64,000 nucleotides of DNA from Alienimonas californiensis (GTDB taxonomy: Bacteria; Planctomycetota; Planctomycetia; Planctomycetales; Planctomycetaceae), in the NCBI RefSeq assembly GCF_007743815.1, contig NZ_CP036265.1:1266501-1330500 (forward strand), in the 5' to 3' direction. The notes beneath the pieces were generated by a model, which searched no databases, was not told where the DNA came from, and was given only the letters and a program-made list of their open reading frames with translations. Made by a program: the position numbers and the translations under genes. Shown piece after piece: positions 34,971 through 44,049 of this stretch; the stretch's first letter is position 1, and each line of letters starts with the position of its first letter.

Positions 34971-35833
34971 CCCCCCAACCGGCCGACGGCCCCACGCCCG
35001 CCCAACTCGCCGCCCTGCGGCCGCTGTTGGCGGAGATGAACGATTTAAAACGAGTGCGGGCGGCGTTGAGCGACCCGACCGGCACGTTCGCCGCGGACCG
35101 TTTTCGCGGGGCCTGGGCGATGTTGCTGGAAGGCCACGACCCGGCCGCCGTCGCCTATTCGGAGGCCGCCGCCGCCGTGGCCGCCGCCCGGTTGGGGGGG
35201 ATCGACGCCCGCGTGCTGGCCGACGCCGGGCTGGAGGAGCCGGCGATCGCCGACGTGCTGCGACGCTCGATCGCCCATTGGGCCGACGCCCTGCCGGACC
35301 CGCTGCCGGCCGCCCTCGCCGCCGCTGCCGGCGACCTCCCCCTGGCCGACGAGGCGACCGCCGCCCGGCTGGAAGAGCTGTTCGACGAGGAGACGGCCCC
35401 GCCCTTCGCCGAGGTGTTAGACCGCCTCGCCGACGCCCCCCGCCGCGGCGACGCCGGCCCGGTCTTCGCCTCCGGGGAAAGCCACGCGGACCACTGCTAT
35501 CTCGTCGCGGTGTATAGCGTGCTGTTGGCGCCGCTGTATCAGGCGGACGCGGGCACGGTGTTCCTCGCCGCGCTGAGCCATCACCTTCACAACGCCTTCC
35601 TGCCCGACGCCGGCTCCGCCGGGGAGAAAGTGTTGGGCGAGCATTGGGAACCGATCACGGAGACGTTCACGCAGCGCTGCCTGGACGCCCTGCCCGGCCC
35701 GCTGGCTGATGAAGTGAGCGACGCCCGCCGCCGTCTGGCGAACGCCGACACCCCCGAGGGCCGCTGCTTTCACGCCGCCGACAGGTTAGACGGCGAGTTG
35801 CAGCGGGAATTCTGCGAGCGGCCCGCGTCATAA
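34967..35833 (+). CDS. HD-domain hydrolase-like protein coupled to the cyclase gene
   Basis: 288 residues from a TTG that overlaps the cyclase stop by 4 nt (TTGA); an ATG at 35036 is an alternative. The C-terminal half looks like an HD-superfamily fold: GESHADHCYLVAVYSVLL (His near 172 and 175), then FLAALSHHLHNAFLPDAG with HH in the place of the usual HD, and FHAADRLDGEL with a late Asp. The N-terminal half is helical with no recognised motif. Strict coupling suggests it acts on the same pathway as the cyclase. I do not know a named family for it, and the substrate is unknown. Confidence 0.7.
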   Translation: MTPQPADGPTPAQLAALRPLLAEMNDLKRVRAALSDPTGTFAADRFRGAWAMLLEGHDPAAVAYSEAAAAVAAARLGGIDARVLADAGLEEPAIADVLRRSIAHWADALPDPLPAALAAAAGDLPLADEATAARLEELFDEETAPPFAEVLDRLADAPRRGDAGPVFASGESHADHCYLVAVYSVLLAPLYQADAGTVFLAALSHHLHNAFLPDAGSAGEKVLGEHWEPITETFTQRCLDALPGPLADEVSDARRRLANADTPEGRCFHAADRLDGELQREFCERPAS

Positions 35834-35880
35834 ATCCCTCGGGCTGCGATCTAGCTCGCGACTTGGACGACCGGACGTTC

Positions 35881-37356
35881 TCAGCGTTCCAACACCGGCC
35901 CGGGGGCGTCCGGGTTGGCGGTGGGCATATTGGCCCGCACCTCCTGCCGCCAAGCCGAGAGTTTCGCCCGTAACTCCTCCGCTTTCTCGGCCTGCCTCGC
36001 GGCGAGGTTGCGGGTCTCGGACGGGTCCTGCTTGAGGTTATAAAGCTCCAGCGCGCCGTCCTCGTAGCGTTCAATAAGCTTCCACTGACCGTCGAGCACC
36101 GCCCCGCCGGGGCTGCCGCCCTGGTTGGAGAAGTGCGGGTAGTGCCAGAACAGCGGCCGGGGCTGCATTTCGTGCGTGGTCGGCTCGGCCAGCAGGCTGT
36201 TGAGGGAGGCGCCGTCGCGGGGGTCGATCTGCGACTCGCCGGCGGCGGACAGGAAGGTGGCCCGCAGGTCGTTGGAGATGACCGGCACGTCGCAGGTTTC
36301 GCCCTCCGCGACGCCGGGGCCGGCGACGATCAGCGGTTCCCGAATCCCGCCTTCGTATAAATACCCCTTGCCGGCCCGCAGCGGGGCGTTGGTGGTCGCC
36401 GGGGTGTGCGGCCCCTCGGAGACGCTCAGCCCGCCGTTGTCGCTGAAGAACACGATGAGGGTGTTGTCCGACTCGCCCGCCCGCTCCACGGCGTCCACGA
36501 CCGTGCCGACGAGGTCGTCCAGGCTCTCCACCATCGCCGCGTACCGGGGGTTGTTTTGAATCGGGATGCTGGGGGCGCCCTCCCGCCCGTTGCCGCCGGT
36601 CTGCGTGAAGCGGGGGTCTTCTTTCGCGAGGCGGTCCCGCTTCGCCTCGTATTTCGCCTGCACGTCCGCCTTGGCCTGAATCGGCGTGTGCACCTGATAG
36701 GTGGCGACGCAGAGGAACCACGGGGCTTCTTCCTTGGAAGACTCCGTTACGAAGCCGGCCGCCTTCTTGGCCAGCAGGTCGGTGATGTACTGGCCCTCGA
36801 ACTCCCCCTCGAGCCCCTGCACCCGCTTGCCCCACTGCGGCCAAAAGAAACTGCCGGGGTTGCCGTTCGGCCCGCCGCCGACGTTCACGTCGAACCCCTG
36901 ATCGGTCGGTAAAAAGCCCTCCCCGCCGAGGTGCCACTTGCCCATGAATCCGGTGCGATAGCCGGCGGCCTTCAATTCCTCCGCGACCGTGACCTGTTCG
37001 AGGGGCAGTTGGTCGAGATACTCCGCGTGCAGAATGGGAGAATCCTGCGGCTGGCGCCGGCCCTTCAACCAGTCCGTCAGCGGCAACCGGGCGGGGTAGC
37101 GGCCGGTGTAGACGCTGGCCCGCGTGGGGCTGCACACCGGGCAAGCGGCGTAGGCGTTCGTGAACCGCACGCCGCGGGCGGCGAGCGCGTCGACGTGCGG
37201 CGTTTCATAAAAGGGCGACCCGTAGCAGCCCAGGTCCCGCTGGCCGAGGTCGTCGGCGAACACGAGCACAATATTGGGCCGCTCGTCCCCCGCGGCGTCG
37301 GGGGCGACCGCGGCGGTCAGCAGGAGCGCGACGAACGGCAGGGCGGGAGAACGCAT
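35881..37356 (-). CDS. Secreted class I sulfatase
   Basis: 491 residues from the ATG at 37356, where a signal peptide starts (FVALLLTAAVAPDAAG). The formylglycine motif CSPTRASVYTGR (Cys75-Arg79) marks a type I sulfatase that an FGE enzyme must activate. FADDLG (Asp35/36) supplies calcium ligands. MGKWHLGG and FFSDNGG complete the active site. It cleaves sulfate esters, in planctomycetes usually from algal polysaccharides, in the periplasm. The C-terminal part (LYNLKQDPSETRNLA) is complete. Its gene converges with the HD gene (47 bp gap) and diverges from a Uma2 gene. The substrate is unknown. Confidence 0.93.
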   Translation of the reverse strand: MRSPALPFVALLLTAAVAPDAAGDERPNIVLVFADDLGQRDLGCYGSPFYETPHVDALAARGVRFTNAYAACPVCSPTRASVYTGRYPARLPLTDWLKGRRQPQDSPILHAEYLDQLPLEQVTVAEELKAAGYRTGFMGKWHLGGEGFLPTDQGFDVNVGGGPNGNPGSFFWPQWGKRVQGLEGEFEGQYITDLLAKKAAGFVTESSKEEAPWFLCVATYQVHTPIQAKADVQAKYEAKRDRLAKEDPRFTQTGGNGREGAPSIPIQNNPRYAAMVESLDDLVGTVVDAVERAGESDNTLIVFFSDNGGLSVSEGPHTPATTNAPLRAGKGYLYEGGIREPLIVAGPGVAEGETCDVPVISNDLRATFLSAAGESQIDPRDGASLNSLLAEPTTHEMQPRPLFWHYPHFSNQGGSPGGAVLDGQWKLIERYEDGALELYNLKQDPSETRNLAARQAEKAEELRAKLSAWRQEVRANMPTANPDAPGPVLER

Positions 37357-37499
37357 CGGCGGGGCTCTGTGGGGCGGGCGGCGGCGATCTTCCGGTCCCC
37401 GGCCGGCCGTCGCCACCCAGGGCGTTCGGGTTTGCGGGCGCCCGGGACCGCGGCGGATGCGGTATCCTGCGGGCGAACATCCTCGACCGGCGCCCCCCG

Positions 37500-38138
37500 A
37501 TGCCCGCCACGCTCGATTCGCCGCCCGCCGCCCCGCCGCCCGCCGCCCCCGCGGCGTCGCCCCGCCCCGGCTCCGCCCCGCCCGTCCCCGACGTGCGGCT
37601 GACGGAGGCGGAGTACCTGCACCGCGAACGTACCGAAGCCGATGGGCTCCGCAGCGAACTCTCTCACGGCGAACTGATCCCGATGGCCGGCGAAAGCGAA
37701 CTTCACATCGATCTGGCCAAGGCGATCGAGCGGGCGTTCGACGACCTGATCGCCGGCCGGCCGCTGAAGACCTTCCGTTCCAACATGCGACTGCGGGTCG
37801 CCGACGGACGGTACCGCTACCCCGACGTCATGCTGACGCCGCGGCCGCCGGAGATGCTGGACGGCGAGCAGGACACCGTGACGAATCCGCTGGTTCTCGT
37901 CGAAGTCCTCTCCCCCAGCACCGCGACCGTCGACCGCGGCGCCAAGCTGGACGATTACCGCACGATTCCGTCGCTGACGGATTATCTGATCGTCTCGCAG
38001 GACGAGCCGAGCGTCGATCATTACACCCGGCTGTCGGCGACCGAGTGGAAGCTCGTCACCTATTCCGGCCCCGAAGCCGCCGTGCCCGTGACCGGCGTGG
38101 GCGAATTAACGCTCGGCCCGCTCTACCCGCCGGCCTGA
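37500..38138 (+). CDS. Uma2-family restriction-endonuclease-fold protein
   Basis: 212 residues. After a Pro/Ala-rich N-terminus (1-35) the DUF820/Uma2 domain follows: ADGLRSELSHGELIPMAG, YRYPDVMLTP and LVLVEVLSPSTATVDRGAKL, giving the Asp and Glu of a PD-(D/E)xK nuclease core. The families are abundant in planctomycetes and cyanobacteria; their biological role is unsettled. It is a single gene between the sulfatase and an exonuclease gene. A second Uma2 gene is at 54679-55392. Confidence 0.9.
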   Translation: MPATLDSPPAAPPPAAPAASPRPGSAPPVPDVRLTEAEYLHRERTEADGLRSELSHGELIPMAGESELHIDLAKAIERAFDDLIAGRPLKTFRSNMRLRVADGRYRYPDVMLTPRPPEMLDGEQDTVTNPLVLVEVLSPSTATVDRGAKLDDYRTIPSLTDYLIVSQDEPSVDHYTRLSATEWKLVTYSGPEAAVPVTGVGELTLGPLYPPA

Positions 38139-38198
38139 GCCTCGCCGCCGGCGTTCTCTCCTCACCCCTTCCTCCTCCCCCCTCCCCGCGTCCGCCCC

Positions 38199-39011
38199 GT
38201 GCCTGAGCCCGTTTCCCACCTGGTCTTCGACGTGGAGGCCGTCGGCGACGGGGACCTGATCAGCCGGGTGAAGTATCCCCACGCGGACCTCGCCCCCGCG
38301 GAGGCCGTCGACCGCTACCGCAAGGAATTATTGGACACGAAGGGCAGCGACGTGCTGCCGGTGACCTTCGTGCGACCCTGTGCGATCGCGGTGGCGAAGG
38401 TCGGGCCGGACGGCACGCTGCAGGGGCTCGCCAGCCTGGACGCCCCGCGGTTCGATCCCTCCGCGATGGTCAAGCAGTTCTGGGAGGGTTGGAAATATTA
38501 TCGCCGGCCCACGCTGGTGACCTTCAACGGCCGCGGCTACGACCTGCCGGTGCTGGAACTGGCCGCCTACCGCGACGGCCTGAGCCTGCCGGAATGGTTC
38601 CACGACACCGGCCCCAGCTATCAACAGCCCCGCAACCGCTATAACGGCGAGGCCCACCTGGACCTGATGGAGGTCCTCAGCAATTACGGGGCGGCCCGGC
38701 TGTCCGGGGGCTTGAACCTGCTGGCGAACCTGCTCGGCAAGCCGGGCAAATCGGGCCTCGACGGCTCCAAGGTGCAAAGTTACCACGACGCCGGCGACGA
38801 CGACGAAATCAATCGCTATTGCCGCTGCGACGTGCTGGACACCTATTTCGTCTTTTTGAGAACCCGCGTGCTGACCGGCCGGCTGACCCTCGAACAGGAG
38901 CACGACCGCGTCGCCTCCGCCAAGGCCTGGCTGGAGGAGCACGTCGACGACCCGGCCTGCGCCTACTACCTCGACCACTGGGGCGACTGGCGACCGCCGG
39001 TGGTGGATTGA
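38199..39011 (+). CDS. Predicted 3'-5' exonuclease, PolB-like (DEDD superfamily)
   Basis: 270 residues, GTG start. DEDD-type motifs are seen: [11 protein letters not shown] (Asp/Glu of motif I), [14 protein letters not shown] (motif II), and [15 protein letters not shown] (motif III with Asp). This matches the COG3298 family of predicted 3'-5' exonucleases related to the proofreading domain of family B polymerases. No polymerase domain is present. It lies 60 bp after the Uma2 gene on the same strand and 12 bp before a small hypothetical gene, so the three may share a transcript. Confidence 0.87.
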   Translation: MPEPVSHLVFDVEAVGDGDLISRVKYPHADLAPAEAVDRYRKELLDTKGSDVLPVTFVRPCAIAVAKVGPDGTLQGLASLDAPRFDPSAMVKQFWEGWKYYRRPTLVTFNGRGYDLPVLELAAYRDGLSLPEWFHDTGPSYQQPRNRYNGEAHLDLMEVLSNYGAARLSGGLNLLANLLGKPGKSGLDGSKVQSYHDAGDDDEINRYCRCDVLDTYFVFLRTRVLTGRLTLEQEHDRVASAKAWLEEHVDDPACAYYLDHWGDWRPPVVD

Positions 39012-39023
39012 GGAACACGCCGG

Positions 39024-39365
39024 ATGAACGAAACGACGACGAACGCCGACCAGGCCGACCTCGCCGCAGTACTATTACAGCATCTGGCGATCTATCGCGC
39101 CATGTCCCACACCCAGCTCGCCGCTCGCCTCAAGTCGTCTCAAACCTTGGACGTGACGGACGGCGTCCTGCCGGACGGGACGACGTATGTCGTCGAGACG
39201 AACCTCATGTGGGACGACTCCGCTAAACGCCACGTCCGCGTCATAGCGGACCTTTCCACCGGCCAACGCCCGCCCGAACGCCTGCTCGGCCTGATTCCCG
39301 TCTATCGACCTGACGTCCAAGACGGTTTCATCATGGCCCCGGACGGCTCTTTCGTCGACGAATAA
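39024..39365 (+). CDS. Small hypothetical protein
   Basis: 113 residues; no family recognised. It begins 12 bp after the exonuclease stop on the same strand. It is soluble, with an N-terminal helical part (AAVLLQHLAIYRAMS) and a strand-rich rest (GTTYVVETNLMWDDSAKRHVRVIADLS, split by an acidic turn). Codon use is less GC-extreme than in its neighbours. Short spacing and a protein-like composition support a real gene. Confidence 0.65.
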   Translation: MNETTTNADQADLAAVLLQHLAIYRAMSHTQLAARLKSSQTLDVTDGVLPDGTTYVVETNLMWDDSAKRHVRVIADLSTGQRPPERLLGLIPVYRPDVQDGFIMAPDGSFVDE

Positions 39366-39404
39366 CGCCGCCCGGAGCAGGTTTAGGAAAGCGTGGCTTT
39401 TCCC

Positions 39405-39464
39405 GTGAGCCCGAAGCGCAAGCGAGGTGGGGGGCTCCGACCCTCGCTTGCGCTTCGGGCTCAC
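39405..39464. repeat. Family B inverted repeat, copy 1
   Basis: A perfect 23-bp inverted repeat: GTGAGCCCGAAGCGCAAGCG plus AGG (39405-39427) against 39442-39464, with a 14-nt spacer. It lies between the hypothetical gene (+) and the lipoprotein gene (-), which converge. This sequence type is widespread in planctomycete intergenic regions as I recall. A related copy is at 50183-50243. Confidence 0.88.
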
Positions 39465-39538
39465 AGGACCCGCGACGGCTCGCAAAAGAACGCTCTGAAG
39501 AGGGTTCCCGTCGACGGTCGATGCGAACGGTCCGCCCG

Positions 39539-40216
39539 TCAGTCGAAGTGCAACCCGAAGCTCACGCCGGGCTCGACGTGGTGGTGACGGTGGCGGCGCC
39601 GGTAATGGTAGAAGTGCGGGTCGCAGAACGGGTCCGGGTCGCAGTAGCCCCAGCCGGGGCCGTGGTGGATCTCCTGCACGATCACCCGGTCCCGCGGCGT
39701 GGCGATCGGCCCCTGCACCGGCGGCGGGGAGGAGGTTTGCAACGCGGTGACGACGCGGGGGTGCACGCCGTTTTGCTGGAGCGTGATGAGGTCCGCGGCG
39801 CTCAGCGGGCCGCAGCCGCCCCGCTGGCGGACGTGGGTGGCGATCACTTCCGGATCGACGCCGCTGAGCGTGAGTTGGATCGCCTCGTCGATCGTCACGC
39901 GGTTGGCGTGGGCGGCGGCCATGTCCCGTTCGTAGGAGGCGCGGGCGACGGCGTTGCGGTCCGCCCGGTCGTTCGCCTCGCCGATCGCCCCGCCCACCAG
40001 CGCCCCGCCGAGACCGCCGATCACGGCGCCGGCCAGCGGGTTGTCGTTCGCCTCGCCCACCGCCGCCCCCAGTGCCCCGCCGACCAGCGTGCCGGCCAGC
40101 GCCCCGTTCTCCGCCCGGCTCGCGGCGCAGCCGGTCATGGAGGCCAACAACCCCACGCCGCACAGCAGCGGAGCGAAGCGACGGAGGGCGGAACGAATGA
40201 GCTGGGGGCGAATCAC
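39539..40216 (-). CDS. Glycine-zipper lipoprotein
   Basis: 225 residues from a GTG at 40216. A lipoprotein signal ends in LLASMTGC with the modified Cys. Two glycine-zipper segments follow (GALAGTLVGGALGAAVG and PLAGAVIGGLGGALVGGAIG), which can insert in membranes. A middle helical region (TIDEAIQLTLSGVDPEVIATHV) and a C-terminal His/Tyr-rich tail (FYHYRRRHRHHHVEPG) come next. The His run could bind metal. The envelope function is unknown. It is divergent from the PL10 gene. Confidence 0.8.
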   Translation of the reverse strand: MIRPQLIRSALRRFAPLLCGVGLLASMTGCAASRAENGALAGTLVGGALGAAVGEANDNPLAGAVIGGLGGALVGGAIGEANDRADRNAVARASYERDMAAAHANRVTIDEAIQLTLSGVDPEVIATHVRQRGGCGPLSAADLITLQQNGVHPRVVTALQTSSPPPVQGPIATPRDRVIVQEIHHGPGWGYCDPDPFCDPHFYHYRRRHRHHHVEPGVSFGLHFD

Positions 40217-40420
40217 GGCGCAGAACCCGGGCGGGGGCGATCCGGGGACCATCGGTCGAACCGCTCGCCGGAGTCCAGACCGGTTCCCCCGGACCCGCCG
40301 GCGTCCGATGCGGCGGCGATTGACAGTGTCTCCGGGCGCTCATGCAATGGCCGCAGGGCCGCGATCCGCCCGGCGAACGCCCCGCCGGCCTTCTCTCCGC
40401 GTTTCGATCGAGACGGGCCC

Positions 40421-41491
40421 ATGCCCCGCCGCCCCCTGTTCGCCGTCGCTCCGTTTGCCGTCGGCCTGCTGCTCTCGGCGGCCGCTCCCGCCGACGCCGG
40501 GCCGAAGGATTATCTCAAGGAGCCGGGACAGTGGTTCGCTTCCGAGGAGGCCGCCCGCATCGGGGCGAACGTGCTCTCTCATCAAAGCGACGGCGGCGGG
40601 TGGCCGAAGAACGTGGACACCGCCGCCGAACCCCACCGCGGCGACCGCGGCCAACTGCAGGGGACCTACGACAACGGGGCGACCACGGACGAACTGCGCC
40701 TGCTCGCCAAGCTGTACAACGCGACGCGGGACGACCGCTACCGCGAGGCGTTCGACCGCGGCTTCACGTACGTCCTCGAAGGGCAATACGCCAACGGCGG
40801 CTGGCCGCAGTTCCACCCCCCGGGGGAGAAATACCACCGCCATATCACGTTCAACGACGACGCGATGGTCCGCCTGATGCGGTTCGCCCGCGAGGTCGCG
40901 GAGTCCAAGACGTATCAATTCGTCGACCCCGCCCGCCGCCAGGCCGCCGGGAACGCCTTCGACCGCGGCGTGGAGTGCATTTTGAGATGCCAGATCCGCG
41001 TAAACGGCCAGTTGACGGCCTGGTGCGCCCAGCACGACGAGGTCGACTTCCGCCCCCGGCCGGCCCGCACGTTCGAACTCGCGACCCTCAGCGGGGCGGA
41101 GTCCGTCAGCCTCACGCAACTCCTCATGAGCCTCGAAGACCCCTCGCCGGAGGTGATCCGGGCCGTCGACGCGGCGGTCGTCTGGTTCGAGTCCGCGAAG
41201 CTGACGGGCATCCGCGAGGACAGGGTGCAGGACGCCGGCTCCGAGAGGGGCTTCAATAAGGTCGTCGTCAACGACCCCGACGCCCCGCCGTTGTGGGCGC
41301 GGTTCTACGACATTGAGACCAACGCCCCGGTGTTCGTGGACCGCGACGGCGTGCCCAGGCCGAACCTCGCCGACATCGGCGACGAACGCCGCAACGGCTA
41401 CGCCTGGTACGGCACATGGCCGGAAAAGGTGTTGGGGGACGAATATCAGGAGTGGAAACAGCGAATCGCCGCGGACGCCGCCCGGGAGTAG
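40421..41491 (+). CDS. Pectate lyase, PL10 family
   Basis: 356 residues from the ATG at 40421 with a signal peptide (AVAPFAVGLLLSAAAPADAG). The PL10 pattern is clear: HQSDGGGWPKNVD, YDNGATTDELRLLAK, GQYANGGWPQFHP, HITFNDDAMVRLMRF, AWCAQHDE, RPARTFELATLSGAESV and RFYDIETNAPVFVDRDG. It cleaves polygalacturonate by beta-elimination with calcium, probably in the periplasm. It is a complete single-domain enzyme, upstream of a small exported protein gene on the same strand. Confidence 0.93.
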   Translation: MPRRPLFAVAPFAVGLLLSAAAPADAGPKDYLKEPGQWFASEEAARIGANVLSHQSDGGGWPKNVDTAAEPHRGDRGQLQGTYDNGATTDELRLLAKLYNATRDDRYREAFDRGFTYVLEGQYANGGWPQFHPPGEKYHRHITFNDDAMVRLMRFAREVAESKTYQFVDPARRQAAGNAFDRGVECILRCQIRVNGQLTAWCAQHDEVDFRPRPARTFELATLSGAESVSLTQLLMSLEDPSPEVIRAVDAAVVWFESAKLTGIREDRVQDAGSERGFNKVVVNDPDAPPLWARFYDIETNAPVFVDRDGVPRPNLADIGDERRNGYAWYGTWPEKVLGDEYQEWKQRIAADAARE

Positions 41492-41574
41492 CAGCGACGC
41501 GGCGGAACTTTTCGCGGGACGCCGGCGTCGGGGGGTTAGTCTGTCCCGCCGCTCCCCCGCCCCCCGGACCGCTC

Positions 41575-42423
41575 ATGGACGCGCTGCTCCTCACGGCCTC
41601 GCTGCTGCTCGCCGCGGACCCGCCGGCCGACGGGTTCTATCGACAATCGACCAATGACGGCGCCCCCGTCGTGCAGTCCGCCGACGGGCGGACGTTCAAG
41701 CTCGGCGAGCGCCGGGAGTTTCAAATTCTGGGGAGTCCGCTTCGTTCCGAGAACAACGAGAACAGCCGTTTCTGGCTCACCCTGCGCGTGCCCTACGACG
41801 AGACGATCGGAACGATGCACTCTGTGCTGGTCGTCGACGGACAGGCGTGTCCGCAGTCCGGGTCGGGGTCGAGCGGGAAGGAAATCTCCTCACTGCACTT
41901 CCCGATTGCAGGCGCCGAGAACGCCGAACGGGCGGCGGTGCTGCTCAACACGCCCCTGCTCCGCCGCCGGCACCCAGGCCATCATTTGCTCGTCACCTTC
42001 ACCCCGAACAAGAAGGCGTATCAGGTCGGCGAGTCGGTGAAGGCGACGCTCCGCATTAAGAACGTCGGCGACACGCCGTTTACGTTTCAGAAGGGCGGAC
42101 ATTACCGGGGGGCCGCCCGGGACAATCAATATACGTTCGCGGCGTATCTCAACGGCGCGCAGGTCGAGGACGTGGGACGGAACGGCAACACGGGCGGCAT
42201 CTCGGTCTCCCCCACGATCCAGCCGGGCGAGACGTTCGAGGATACGGTCGCCCTCAACAAGTGGTTCGCCTTCGACGAACCCGGCGGCTACGCAATCCAC
42301 GGGGCGTATTTGATGTCGTTCTACGACCCTGATGAAGCGTCGCACCGCACAGTCTGGGAGGACTACGCCTCCGCCGCCTTCACCGTGCGGGTTGAAGACG
42401 CGCAGGACGCCCCGGCAAAGTAG
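41575..42423 (+). CDS. Exported protein of unknown function with Ig-like segment
   Basis: 282 residues from the ATG at 41575, which starts a short signal peptide (LLLTASLLLAADP). The C-terminal half (FTPNKKAYQVGESVKATLRIKNVGDTP, split by a turn, then FQKGG and QPGETFEDTV) looks like the beta-sandwich found in BsuPI-type and other bacterial Ig-like domains. No catalytic motif is seen. It begins 83 bp after the PL10 gene and may be co-transcribed. The function is unknown. Confidence 0.7.
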   Translation: MDALLLTASLLLAADPPADGFYRQSTNDGAPVVQSADGRTFKLGERREFQILGSPLRSENNENSRFWLTLRVPYDETIGTMHSVLVVDGQACPQSGSGSSGKEISSLHFPIAGAENAERAAVLLNTPLLRRRHPGHHLLVTFTPNKKAYQVGESVKATLRIKNVGDTPFTFQKGGHYRGAARDNQYTFAAYLNGAQVEDVGRNGNTGGISVSPTIQPGETFEDTVALNKWFAFDEPGGYAIHGAYLMSFYDPDEASHRTVWEDYASAAFTVRVEDAQDAPAK

Positions 42424-42464
42424 GCCGGGACGCGGCGGCTCGCTAGGACGCTCCGCCCCCGGGG

Positions 42465-43916
42465 TCACCCGCCGTAGCTGGCGACGGCACCGGTGCGGGC
42501 ACGGTTCAGGCGGTTGTGCACGTGCAGACCCTCCAGAATGAACTCCGCCACGCAGGCCATTAACTGTTCGTGGTAGTCGCCGCCGGCGAGGTCCGGCTCC
42601 AGTTCGCCGGCGAGCAGCTCCACGTCCTCTTTAAAGTTCGGCACGCTGTTCAACAGGTCGAGATATTCCTTCGTCGTCACGCCCTCGCCGACGCGGATCG
42701 TCTTGCCGCTCTCGACGTACTCCACCACGCTGCGGAACTTTTTCGGCTTCAGATACTGGTCGAAGACGTTCTTAACCGCCTCGTCCGTCATCCGGTCCAG
42801 CAGCACGTCCTCCTCGCCGGGCTCCTCAGTCATGCTCATTTCCACCTTCCCCCGCCCGCCGGCGGCGGCGTGAGCGAGGTCGGAGGGCCGGGCGACGACG
42901 TGGTTCTGCCCCTGCGTGACGCCGCGGCGCTCCGCATTGCTGAGCAGGTTTTCATAGTTGGAGACGCTCATCCGCACGCTCACGCCGGACGACTGATTGA
43001 CGTGCGGGCTGGTGCGGGCCAGCCGGCTGGTCTCCTCAACGACTTCCTTCATAAACCGCGGCACCGCCACGGAGACGGCCCCGTCCTCGTGTTCGTGATC
43101 GCGATCCGTCCAAGCGTTTTCCTCGGTGATCCGCATGCCCAACTCGCGGGTGGTCGGGTAGTGGGTCCGCACGACGCTGCCGATGCGGTCCTTCAGCGGG
43201 GTCACAATCCGACCGCGGTTGGTGTAGTCCTCCGGGTTGGCGCTGAACACGCACATCAGGTCCAGATTCAACCGCACGTTAAACCCGCGGATCTGCACGT
43301 CCCGCTCCTCCAGGACGTTGAACAACCCGACCTGAATCTTCGGCGCCAGGTCCGGCAATTCGTTCATGCAGAAGATGCCGCGATGGCTGCGGGGGATCAG
43401 CCCGAAGTGCATCGCGTCCTCGCTGCTCAGCAGGGCCCCGCCGGCGTGTTTGATAAGGTCCACCTCGCCGATGAGGTCCGCGATCGTCACGTCCGGGGTG
43501 GCGAGTTTTTCGTTGTAGCGCTGGTCCCGGCCGATCCAGACGAGCGGCGTGTCGTCGCCCTTTTCGGCGATCAGATCGCGGGAATATTTGGACAGCGGGG
43601 CCAGCGGATCGTCGTGAATCTCGCTGCCGGCTACGGCGGGGATATATTCGTCCAGCAGGCTGGTGAGCATCCGCAGCATCCGCGTCTTGCCCTGCCCGCG
43701 GAGGCCCAGCAGCAGGACGTCGTGCTTCGAGAGCACGGCGTTATACAGCTGCGGGAAGACGGTGTCCTCATAGCCGAGGATGCCCGGGAAGACCGGCTCG
43801 CCGGATTTTAACTTGCGGAGCAGGTTCCGCCGCAGTTCGGTTTTGACGGGGACGGACTGATAGCCGGAGGCCTTGAGGTCGCCGAGGGTGGCGGGGCGGT
43901 CGGCGGAAACGGTCAT
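42465..43916 (-). CDS. ChlI/MoxR-like AAA+ ATPase
   Basis: 483 residues. The Walker A-type loop is GLRGQGKT (near 73), with GEVDLIKHAGG, the pre-Walker-B segment GIFCMNELPDL, LFNVLEERDVQIRG, a sensor-like FSANPEDYTNRG and RIGSVVRTHYP. This is the magnesium-chelatase I/MoxR layout. Such ATPases normally partner a VWA-domain protein for metal insertion or complex remodelling, but none is next to it here. The C-terminal ~150 residues are helical and include DRMTDEAVKNVFDQYL. It is a stand-alone minus-strand gene. Confidence 0.85.
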   Translation of the reverse strand: MTVSADRPATLGDLKASGYQSVPVKTELRRNLLRKLKSGEPVFPGILGYEDTVFPQLYNAVLSKHDVLLLGLRGQGKTRMLRMLTSLLDEYIPAVAGSEIHDDPLAPLSKYSRDLIAEKGDDTPLVWIGRDQRYNEKLATPDVTIADLIGEVDLIKHAGGALLSSEDAMHFGLIPRSHRGIFCMNELPDLAPKIQVGLFNVLEERDVQIRGFNVRLNLDLMCVFSANPEDYTNRGRIVTPLKDRIGSVVRTHYPTTRELGMRITEENAWTDRDHEHEDGAVSVAVPRFMKEVVEETSRLARTSPHVNQSSGVSVRMSVSNYENLLSNAERRGVTQGQNHVVARPSDLAHAAAGGRGKVEMSMTEEPGEEDVLLDRMTDEAVKNVFDQYLKPKKFRSVVEYVESGKTIRVGEGVTTKEYLDLLNSVPNFKEDVELLAGELEPDLAGGDYHEQLMACVAEFILEGLHVHNRLNRARTGAVASYGG

Positions 43917-44049
43917 GCGGTTCGAGGCGAACGTGCGGGGTCGGGTGCGAGCGGGATTCTAGGGCCGGGGCCCGCGGCGGACAGGGCGTGCGGCGCTGCG
44001 ACCGGCCGCCGCGTCTCGTACGCTCTCGCCGCCGACGCTCCCTCCGCCG

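Noticed and set aside
42465-43916. ChlI-like ATPase as a sigma-54 activator
   Set aside because: No GAFTGA loop or DNA-binding helix-turn-helix is present; the layout fits ChlI/MoxR.
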